From CAUZEO01 sp963578625 (lineage in GTDB: Bacteria > Verrucomicrobiota > Kiritimatiellia > SLOV01): a stretch of 13,286 nt of DNA. Where the stretch lies: NCBI GenBank assembly GCA_963578625.1, contig CAUZEO010000128.1, positions 1 through 13,286 on the forward strand, written 5' to 3'. Within the stretch, counting starts at the first letter, position 1; every line of letters starts with the position of its first letter. Positions 1 through 5,923 of this stretch are shown here, in pieces. A program made the position numbers and the translations under genes. The notes beneath the pieces are model-generated. The model saw only the letters and a program-made list of their open reading frames with translations. It made no database searches and was not told where the DNA came from.

Positions 1-1
1 C

Positions 2-208
2 CCCAATGTTATCAGCCTTCTTGGTACAGCTCATGCCGGAAGCTTGAACATCGATCAACTCCGCCTGTCCGCGTTTTCAGGAAACGGCGGATCCAACGAT
101 GCCGATCCGACAATGATCGACAACATCAGTCACGTCCCCGAGCCCGGAACCTTCGCGCTGCTCGGAATCGGCGCCATTCTTCTCGGCCTGCGCCGCAAAC
201 GCGCCTGA
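2..208 (+). CDS. PEP-CTERM exosortase-sorted protein, C-terminal fragment
   Basis: Only the last 68 codons are visible; the gene begins to the left of the window. The reading frame ends in a textbook PEP-CTERM sorting signal (134-205): a VPEP motif, then the hydrophobic stretch GTFALLGIGAILLGL, then the basic cluster RRKRA and a TGA stop. In this family the signal directs export through Sec and is cut by a membrane exosortase, which anchors or releases the protein at the outer surface. Just before it, SNDADPTMIDNISH matches the 'IDNvsv' lead-in usual in these proteins. The functional part of the protein lies outside the window, so its role cannot be named. No exosortase gene is present here. 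The intrinsic terminator 30 bases downstream confirms that transcription ends here. Confidence 0.9.
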   Translation, partial: PNVISLLGTAHAGSLNIDQLRLSAFSGNGGSNDADPTMIDNISHVPEPGTFALLGIGAILLGLRRKRA

Positions 209-237
209 TCGCGAAGTCGATAACAACAAATTCAAAA

Positions 238-272
238 GAGGCCGCCCGGGCAATCCGGCGGCCTCTTTTTTT
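238..272 (+). terminator. Rho-independent terminator of the PEP-CTERM gene
   Basis: A perfect 9-bp GC-rich stem (GAGGCCGCC at 238-246 pairing with GGCGGCCTC at 257-265) encloses a 10-base loop and is followed by seven T residues (266-272). It lies 30 bases after the PEP-CTERM stop codon, on the same strand. This is the only canonical intrinsic terminator I found in the window. Confidence 0.93.
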
Positions 273-292
273 GTGTTCGGATTCCCGAAGCA

Positions 293-504
293 TCGGAAGT
301 CGCCAAGACTTTCGGTCGGCGACGCACAAGTCCGACAAAGTCAAAGACCAACACTCAAAACAGCTGAACCCCAACCAGGAATCTGAACCACGAAGTACAC
401 GCCTTCCACGCGAGGAGCGGGAAAACAAACAAAGCAGCAAAGCCGCAGCCGAACGAAATTCACCACGGAGGGGCTTTTTGGTCACTCCGTGAACTCCGTG
501 GTAG
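293..504 (-). repeat. Composite dispersed repeat, copy 1
   Basis: Read on the minus strand, this stretch has three modules in the same order as the copy at 10198-10378. First is a CCACGGAG-type module with paired arms ACCACGGAG (462-470) and CTCCGTGGT (494-502). Then comes TTCGTGGTTCA followed by a TTGGGG segment. Last is TGTGCGTC followed by a hairpin (294-314: CGGAAGTC, 5-base loop, GACTTTCG, one mismatch). The matches are spread along most of its length, though the middle is diverged. No coding potential is evident. The outer limits are approximate. Confidence 0.65.
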
Positions 505-562
505 AAAATTTGTCGCGGACAAGAATGATTTCGGAAGATAGCAGCACGAAGAATGATCCGGG

Positions 563-600
563 GTCAAAACACTACGTAGTATACTGTATAGCGTTTTGAC
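563..600. repeat. Imperfect 38-bp palindrome
   Basis: The arms GTCAAAAC (563-570) and GTTTTGAC (593-600) pair perfectly. The interior is also symmetric around a central AGTATACT, so 15 of 19 position pairs are complementary. The centre is 581/582. It is preceded by GATCCGG. The T/A-rich symmetric core differs from the GC-rich hairpins around it. It could be a dispersed repeat unit of the REP/RAYT kind, or a protein-binding site; no transposase is nearby. Confidence 0.6.
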
Positions 601-650
601 GATGCCACAAAAGTACTCGTCCCTGTCCTTGTCTCAGTGGAACCTCTCTT

Positions 651-675
651 GTAGCGCGGAATTCATTCCGCGTCA
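651..675 (+). repeat. GCGGAAT hairpin repeat, copy 1
   Basis: The sequence begins GTAGCGCGGAATTCATTCCG and contains the palindrome CGCGGAAT-TC-ATTCCGCG. The same GTAGCGCGGA...ATTCCGC unit occurs at 1135-1162 (opposite orientation) and 10129-10156, always outside genes, which marks it as a dispersed intergenic palindromic repeat. Confidence 0.7.
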
Positions 676-787
676 GGAGCTGCGGAAGGAACCTTAACGT
701 TGCAAAAACTCAGAGTCTTGAGTGCGTATCAGGCCGAAATTGCGGTACTTTTACTCGACCCTCCCGGTCAAATCTTCGCAAATCCCG

Positions 788-854
788 ATTAAAATTACGA
801 CAAAGCTCTCGATGGCCAGCAGCAATTCTCGTCGGTCTTTGTCGTATTCTTAAT
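788..854. repeat. 18-bp inverted repeat with 31-base loop
   Basis: The left arm (788-805, containing ATTACGACAAAG) and right arm (837-854, starting CTTTGTCGTA) are complementary at 16 of 18 positions. There is no T tract on either side, so it is unlikely to be an intrinsic terminator. It may be a dispersed repeat or a structured RNA element. Nothing coding overlaps it convincingly. Confidence 0.5.
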
Positions 855-1134
855 CGACCCTCGGTTCGATGACGATTTCGGATTACGACAGTGAAGTCGA
901 AGCACTAATGATAATCAAAACACGGAGTCTTTCGCATCGTTGGGGTGAAGTGCGCATCTCCTGTACGCGGAATAAATCCCACATTCCGGGAGTGGTCGCA
1001 CGGGTGCCGGGGTTCTGCGGGGCACGGCATCCGTGGGTCGGCTTTGCTATCCGTGGGCTCACCCAGCGGAGACGGTGGCCGCCGCATCATGCGCACATCG
1101 ATGCGGTGTAAGAGCTGTGCGAATGGCGGTGATC

Positions 1135-1162
1135 GCTCACTGCGGAATGAACTCCGCGCTAC
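1135..1162 (-). repeat. GCGGAAT hairpin repeat, copy 2
   Basis: On the minus strand this reads GTAGCGCGGAGTTCATTCCG and then CAGTGAGC. It matches the copy at 10129-10156 at all but two of 28 positions. It starts 17 bases past the TAA stop of the DNRLRE gene, so any read-through transcript would carry the hairpin at its 3' end. It lacks a U tract. It may stabilise or terminate the mRNA, but that is inference. Confidence 0.7.
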
Positions 1163-1178
1163 GGGGACAATGGATTGA

Positions 1179-2591
1179 TTACTGTACACGAAGCCGGTAG
1201 GACTTCGCGGCGGGTGTGGCGTCGGTGTCGATGATGTACAGCAATCCGCCGGTGCCCGATACGGGATCTCCGCTCGGGGTCCAGTTCGGTGAGCTTAGAT
1301 CCGCCGACCGCTCAAGTTGGTGATCCAGTCCCGCGATGCTGAGGAACTCGAGAACAATTGCGCCGGGGACAGTCACCGGCGTCAAGGTGGGTGTCGTGGG
1401 CTGGACGGATGCAACGACCAGTAGGCGCGTGTCGTCGACATCCAGGCCCACGACCCGCTCGGACATGGACAAGCCTAGATCCCGCGTGCCGGTCTGCACC
1501 ACGGGGATGAGAATGACGCCGAAGTTCTGACCGGGGTTATCGATCCAGAAATCCGCCGACGAAGTCAAATCGAGTGTGTCGCTGGCGGTGCCGCTACCAA
1601 CCGTAATCTGCCCCAGGGACGCGCTTTTATAATGAACTCCCGCCTGCGGTCCCGACGCTCCGAATTGATTCCAGGTGACCGTCGCTTCGTCCCAATTCAC
1701 CAGGATGCGATGCACATTGAACGAAGTGGCTGGGTTGGCCGCGTTGACGGTGTGCAATTCGAGGGTGGCGCTGGTGACATCCCAGTTGCTCAATGGTGAG
1801 GTCATCGTAATCGCACCGAAGCCAAACCGGTACAGGGGAATCTTCAAATCTCCGTTTTCCACTCCCGCGCCCCCGTTTCCCCCCAGCTTGGTGTGAAAAG
1901 CATCCTTGCAGCACTCGCCAACGGTCGCGTCGTCGATGGCTTCCAGTACGGCCGCGACCGGGCCGTCGCCCGCGGAAAACGTAGTGATGCGCGTATCGTC
2001 GCCGTCCAGGGCACCGGCGACCCGCTCTTGAGCCGGAAGCAGGACCTCGTTGCCAAAGCTGCCGGGATAGGATCCGTTGAGCTGCCCGCGCGAAATGAAG
2101 ATCAGACCGTGGTTGTTCCCCGGGTTAGCGATCCAATAATTGACCATCGCCGAGATGTCCGCGAGATCCTCGTTCGGCGCAGACGGACCGTCGTCGTTGT
2201 TGAATCCGATCGAGGCCACGGGATTGGGATTGTAGTCCACGCCGGCCACGGGAATCGTGGCGCCGAAATCCGTGGATTCGTCCCACGAGGTGACCATCTG
2301 GTGAACGGAAAAGGATCCGTCGTGATCGGCGGCGTTGCGCCGGCAGTCCAGCCACGATCGAACATGCCCGGAGAACCCCGCATCGCCCACGTGCCACTTC
2401 ATCAGGAAAGCAGCGTCGCCCCCGTCGAAGTTAGCTCCGCCTTTCAGGAATCCTCCCGCCACATCCACCGTACCGGCCACGGTATGCACATAGAGGTCTT
2501 CTACCTGCTCGATATCGGCGGCATACGAAGCGATCGAAACGGCGACCGCGAGCGACCCGAAGAGAAAGCGGGAATGATTTCGTGAACTCAT
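1179..2591 (-). CDS. Secreted protein with two DNRLRE domains
   Basis: The protein has 470 residues. It starts at MSSRNHSRFLFGSLAVAVSI, a Sec signal peptide with probable cleavage near SYA-AD (about residue 24). An in-frame ATG 48 bases upstream would only add a hydrophilic stretch encoded inside the previous gene. Two DNRLRE-type (CBM96-like) beta-sandwich domains follow, about 30-205 and 217-396. They are marked by WDEST (103-107), WDEATVTWN (300-308) and the domain ends DGDDTRIT and DVDDTRLL. Residues about 400-470 form the compact 'LERSADLSSPNW...YRL' module frequent at the C-termini of verrucomicrobial secreted proteins. In characterised relatives DNRLRE/CBM96 domains bind polysaccharide such as alginate; the ligand here is unknown. 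There is no catalytic domain and no PEP-CTERM signal. Its ATG overlaps the TGA of the upstream paralogue (ATGA), which suggests translational coupling. Confidence 0.85.
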   Translation of the reverse strand: MSSRNHSRFLFGSLAVAVSIASYAADIEQVEDLYVHTVAGTVDVAGGFLKGGANFDGGDAAFLMKWHVGDAGFSGHVRSWLDCRRNAADHDGSFSVHQMVTSWDESTDFGATIPVAGVDYNPNPVASIGFNNDDGPSAPNEDLADISAMVNYWIANPGNNHGLIFISRGQLNGSYPGSFGNEVLLPAQERVAGALDGDDTRITTFSAGDGPVAAVLEAIDDATVGECCKDAFHTKLGGNGGAGVENGDLKIPLYRFGFGAITMTSPLSNWDVTSATLELHTVNAANPATSFNVHRILVNWDEATVTWNQFGASGPQAGVHYKSASLGQITVGSGTASDTLDLTSSADFWIDNPGQNFGVILIPVVQTGTRDLGLSMSERVVGLDVDDTRLLVVASVQPTTPTLTPVTVPGAIVLEFLSIAGLDHQLERSADLSSPNWTPSGDPVSGTGGLLYIIDTDATPAAKSYRLRVQ

Positions 2592-5329
2592 GGACCCGCC
2601 ACCGTGATCGTTTGATCCACCGGCACGTTCTGCACCCATTGCGCCGCGCCTCCCGGCCAGAGAATCTCCAGGTCGACCGGGGCACTGTGAGCGCCCAAAC
2701 CGAAATGCAGGGTGGGGTCGTTTTGATTGTTCTCGCCCGTACCGGCCTCAACTTGGCGAACCACCGTCAGCCCCGGCACAATAATTTTCACCTGGCCGCC
2801 CACCGCCATTTTACTCGTAGTCACGCCATCGCCAACCAGTCGCACCCGCAACCAGTGGTTCACGCTGCCCTTGTTGATCATCAGCTTGCCGTCGGCAACC
2901 AGGTCGAGATCGCCGTCGTTGTCAATATCCGCCCAGGCGCCTTGATAATCGCCATGTAGTCCACTGGTTCCCTCTTGCGCCGACACATCGACGAAGGTGA
3001 AATTGCCGTCGTTTCGGTAGAGCTTCGATGGACCGTTAAAGGCAGTGAAGAACAGGTCCAAATCACCATCGTTATCCCAGTCGCCCGCGGCCGGCGAAGC
3101 GTTGCCTTCCTGGTAGATCACGCCGCCGGTCCCCATATCTTCGAAATGATAGGAGTTGGCAGGCCCCCTGTTTCGCAAGAATTCGGATTCAGGTTGGCGT
3201 TCAGGGATCCCACCAAACCCTGCACCGTGCGCGAAATTGCCGACAAAGATATCGAACAGCCCGTCGTTGTCGAAATCCCCCCAGGCCGATCCGATGGTGT
3301 GTGCATCGTCGTAGAAGGTCAACTCGGGGGCGTCGCCGTCGGCGCCGTAGACATCGGCGACCTCGTTCAGCATCCCGTTGTCGTTTTGCCAGAGCAGATT
3401 CGGCTGAAGTCGATAATTTGAAACGTAAATGTCCGTGTCGCCGTCTACGTCGAAATCACAGGCAGTGACGCCTCTTGCTTTTCGAACCGGGCCGGTCTGC
3501 GTCCAGGCAAGTGTCATGGCGGCGCCTCCCGAGCTGTGATACCGCGCATCGGGTTGAGCCGTGGCGCCCCCGGGGAACTCGTATCCACCTATGTACAAGT
3601 CATCCAGGCCGTCTCCGTTCCAATCGCCCCAGCACGATCCGCGACTCGCCTGCATAGGCAGCCCGGGCAAGGGGACAAATGAGAATCCGCCTCCCGCGGC
3701 ATTTCGATAGACGGCCGCGTCAATGTAGCTGGACAGGTCCGGAAATCCATCGTTGTTCATGTCTCCCCAGGTTCGCCCGGGAAGGCTCGCGAATACCGAG
3801 AAAAATTCTCCGCCCATGTTCCGCCAGACCTGGGTGCCGTCGCAAAGATCCACCCACCCGTCCAGATCGAAGTCGGCGAATCCCGCCGTCTGCCCGGAGA
3901 GGGATGAGAAAAAGGTGGCGGTCTGATCGCTGAACGTGGGTCCCAGAGGCGGTTGCGAGGTTGTCACGACCAGGCGATAGGTTTTCAGGGCACTGTACCC
4001 ATGCGGGTCAAAAACCGTCCCGCTGGATCCGTCGCCCGATATCACCACCCCCGTATCAACCCACGTGCCTGGCGCCGACGGCAGTTCGTATTCGAGCGCG
4101 TAGTTGACGCCCGCCTCGGTCAAAAAGGACAACCCGGTCACATCTCCCTGGCGCACGTCGGTGAACAACACCTCGAGATCGGCGATTACGTTGACGGACA
4201 AGCGCGTATCGTCCTGATCGAGAGCTCCCGGGACCCGGTCGGAAGAAACCAGGGGAAGCTCGGTGAACGTGCCGGCCCTGGGGATAATGATGAGTCCGAA
4301 GTTGCTCGAAGGCGCGGCAAACCAGGCCTCTACTTCGGCCCGAACATCCACATCCACCGATCTGGCGCCTCCCCCCAGGGTGAAGTCTCCGACCGGTACG
4401 GCATGGTAATGCGCGCCCGGTTGCGGTCCGCCGGCGCCGAAGCGATTCCAGGTGACCGTGGCCTCATCCCAATCGACCAGCATGAGATGCACGTCGTAGG
4501 TGATCGCTGGATCGTTGCGATTGGTGGTGAATACCAGGAAGCTTGCATGGTCAAAAGCGAGGGCAGCGGCAGGATAACTCACCCGCAAATTCCCCAATCC
4601 GAAACGGTACAAGGCATAGGACGGATTGCTGCCCACGATGCCGCAGCCCAGGATGGCTGAATCCCGGCTGGTTGCACTTGGCGCTGCGCTCCGAATGACT
4701 GCATCGTCAATGGCTTCTAAAACGTGGTCGAGTTGGGTGGCGTTGCCGGTCGTCGTGGTGATTCGGACATCGTCGGAATTGAGACCGGGTTGCCGTTCAC
4801 GAGCCGCAATTTGAATCTCGGGGTTGAAGACGCCCGGGTAGGATGGATTGGTAAGCCCCCGCGGAACGGCAATGAGGCCCCGGTTCGATGCCGGATCCAT
4901 TCGCCAATGCCGTGCGATCACCGCAAGATCACAGGAATCGGAGCGGTCTACTTCATTGAACCCGGCTGCCGCCAGTGGATGAGCAACATAGTCGACACCC
5001 GCCACCGGAAGCGTATTGCCGAAGGAAGTAGATTCATCCCAGTCGGTCAACATTTGGTGAAGGGTGAAGGAACCATCTCCGTTGATCCCGGCAAAACCGC
5101 CCAGGGCGGTAGCCAGCAATCCGTCAAACCCCGCGTCGCCCTCATCCCACTTCATCAGGGCCACGCCGTCTCCGGAATCGAAATTCTTTCCGATCTCCAA
5201 GACAGAGGTTGCTCCGGAAGCGCCGTTCGCGGTGTGAACCATCGAATCAAGAACCGGCTCCACATCGGCAGAGCGGCAGAGCGGCACGGGAAGGAGCCAA
5301 CAGGCCAGAATTGCTAAGCGGATTGACAT
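2588..5329 (-). CDS. Secreted DNRLRE x2, FG-GAP propeller and ASPIC/UnbV-like protein
   Basis: The protein has 913 residues and a signal peptide (MSIRLAILACWLLPVPLCRS, cleavage near residue 20). Residues about 25-193 and 205-383 are two DNRLRE-like domains paralogous to those of the downstream gene (WDEST at 97-101, WDEATVTWN at 287-295). A short 'YALEY...TYRL' module (about 400-453) follows. Next come seven FG-GAP/VCBS calcium-loop motifs of the DxDxDGxxDL type, at about 486, 523, 569, 625, 685, 750 and 801, enough for one seven-bladed integrin-alpha-like propeller. Residues about 825-912 resemble ASPIC/UnbV (VGGQVKI, HFGLG at 875-879, ILWPGG at 889-894). Such proteins are usually surface-exposed and bind calcium, protein or glycan; no enzyme domain is visible. 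I see no clear Shine-Dalgarno sequence before the ATG, as is common in this phylum. It probably heads a two-gene operon. Confidence 0.88.
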   Translation of the reverse strand: MSIRLAILACWLLPVPLCRSADVEPVLDSMVHTANGASGATSVLEIGKNFDSGDGVALMKWDEGDAGFDGLLATALGGFAGINGDGSFTLHQMLTDWDESTSFGNTLPVAGVDYVAHPLAAAGFNEVDRSDSCDLAVIARHWRMDPASNRGLIAVPRGLTNPSYPGVFNPEIQIAARERQPGLNSDDVRITTTTGNATQLDHVLEAIDDAVIRSAAPSATSRDSAILGCGIVGSNPSYALYRFGLGNLRVSYPAAALAFDHASFLVFTTNRNDPAITYDVHLMLVDWDEATVTWNRFGAGGPQPGAHYHAVPVGDFTLGGGARSVDVDVRAEVEAWFAAPSSNFGLIIIPRAGTFTELPLVSSDRVPGALDQDDTRLSVNVIADLEVLFTDVRQGDVTGLSFLTEAGVNYALEYELPSAPGTWVDTGVVISGDGSSGTVFDPHGYSALKTYRLVVTTSQPPLGPTFSDQTATFFSSLSGQTAGFADFDLDGWVDLCDGTQVWRNMGGEFFSVFASLPGRTWGDMNNDGFPDLSSYIDAAVYRNAAGGGFSFVPLPGLPMQASRGSCWGDWNGDGLDDLYIGGYEFPGGATAQPDARYHSSGGAAMTLAWTQTGPVRKARGVTACDFDVDGDTDIYVSNYRLQPNLLWQNDNGMLNEVADVYGADGDAPELTFYDDAHTIGSAWGDFDNDGLFDIFVGNFAHGAGFGGIPERQPESEFLRNRGPANSYHFEDMGTGGVIYQEGNASPAAGDWDNDGDLDLFFTAFNGPSKLYRNDGNFTFVDVSAQEGTSGLHGDYQGAWADIDNDGDLDLVADGKLMINKGSVNHWLRVRLVGDGVTTSKMAVGGQVKIIVPGLTVVRQVEAGTGENNQNDPTLHFGLGAHSAPVDLEILWPGGAAQWVQNVPVDQTITVAGP

Positions 5330-5441
5330 ACGAATAAGCGGATTACGATGTGCAGAGACTACTCTGAAACTGAGGCAAAAGCAAAACGAATGAGAATGGG
5401 GTCGCGGCGGCGGGGTACGGGGTTAGGTTTCAGGTTTCGGT

Positions 5442-5485
5442 GGGGACTCTGGCTGGGCCAGAATTTTTCCGCTATGAGAGTCCCC
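5442..5485. repeat. Inverted repeat GGGGACTCT / AGAGTCCCC
   Basis: A perfect 9-bp pair (5442-5450 with 5477-5485) encloses a smaller alternative hairpin CTGG-CTGGG-CCAG (5449-5461) followed by AATTTTT on the plus strand. The two stems share bases and so exclude each other. It lies 113 bases upstream of the DNRLRE operon start codon, within its probable 5' leader or promoter region. Function is unknown. Confidence 0.45.
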
Positions 5486-5641
5486 CCTTCGGCGTAAACT
5501 TTGTCCCACACAGCTTCCGCCAATTAGGTTCGCAAGTCAGGGAAAGCCAACTCGTGAGCCTACTCGAGAGCCAAATCGAACCGCCCACCTTGTTCGACGA
5601 ATCATAGCCGGTTCCTAATTACTGCCGGAACTAGTAAATCC

Positions 5642-5665
5642 CTCCTCTTCATCGATGAAGAGGAG
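5642..5665. repeat. Perfect 24-bp palindrome
   Basis: The half-site CTCCTCTTCATC is followed directly by its exact reverse complement, with no spacer and no mismatch, centred on an ATCGAT core (centre 5653/5654). A 12-bp perfect half-site is far longer than expected by chance in a spacer of this size. It has no U tract, so it is not a standard terminator. It could be a regulator-binding site, a cruciform-forming repeat or a site-specific recombination target. Confidence 0.6.
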
Positions 5666-5744
5666 AGATGAGGATTGCAAAATTCTACGGCATTCAGAAA
5701 CAAGGTTTCAGGGAGGACTGTGGGGCAGAAAATGTCGAATATCG

Positions 5745-5808
5745 AATGCTCAACGTTAAATTTCGAAGGATGTGATTCTCTTCCCTTGAATATTCGGAAT
5801 TGAGCATT
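5745..5808. repeat. Inverted repeat AATGCTCAA / TTGAGCATT
   Basis: The 9-bp arms are perfect (5745-5753 and 5800-5808). They sit in a longer, looser symmetric context of TCGAATATCGAAT to the left and TTGAATATTCGGAAT to the right. Text of the 'TCGAATATTCGA' type is familiar from intergenic dispersed repeats in this group of bacteria. On the plus strand a T6 run overlaps the right arm's end, but no plus-strand gene lies upstream to be terminated. Confidence 0.5.
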
Positions 5809-5850
5809 TTTTGAAAATTCAGCAAATCGGTTAAGTCCGCACTGGCACCT

Positions 5851-5883
5851 TTTTCCTGCGTACAACTCGGTCAACCAGGAAAA
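5851..5883 (-). repeat. Hairpin just past the NHL/CBM9 gene stop
   Basis: TTTTCCTG (5851-5858) and CAGGAAAA (5876-5883) form an 8-bp stem with a 17-base loop, about 40 bases after the stop codon of the minus-strand gene. No U tract follows on the minus strand, so it is at best a weak or factor-dependent 3' end. Confidence 0.35.
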
Positions 5884-5923
5884 CTCCGGCCACAAACCCC
5901 GAAAACCAAAACCCGAACACCGA

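Larger units (their letters stand above)
273..1178. other. Non-coding spacer rich in dispersed repeats
   Basis: About 0.9 kb between the PEP-CTERM terminator and the 3' end of the minus-strand DNRLRE gene. The short open frames here (60-119 codons on both strands) have no signal peptide, domain or ribosome site and run through inverted repeats, so I do not call them. The spacer holds a composite repeat (293-504), an imperfect 38-bp palindrome (563-600), a GCGGAAT hairpin (651-675), an inverted repeat (788-854), a weaker CGGAAT...ATTCCG pair (968-988), the nonamer ATCCGTGGG repeated at 1029 and 1049 with a 20-base period, and a second GCGGAAT hairpin (1135-1162). No tRNA or obvious promoter was recognised. 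Confidence 0.7.
5330..5923. other. Non-coding spacer with several inverted repeats
   Basis: 594 bases between two minus-strand genes. It must hold the 3' end of the NHL/CBM9 transcript and the promoter of the DNRLRE operon. I could not pick out a convincing -35/-10 pair or a U-tract terminator. The one open frame (5602-5976, minus) crosses three inverted repeats and the end of the upstream gene, and looks spurious. Structures seen: hairpin 5442-5485, perfect palindrome 5642-5665, inverted repeat 5745-5808, and inverted repeat 5851-5883. Confidence 0.7.

Noticed and set aside
126..492. Overlapping short frames on both strands (119 codons minus, 73 codons plus)
   Set aside because: They run through the PEP-CTERM end, its terminator and the composite repeat; their translations are rich in Arg/Ser as expected from repeat DNA and show no domain or ribosome site. 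Some of the peptide sequence recurs at 10321-10377 only because the DNA repeat does.
869..1189. Three overlapping 77-94 codon frames on both strands
   Set aside because: Mutually overlapping, no ribosome site, no recognisable domain, and they include repeat hairpins.
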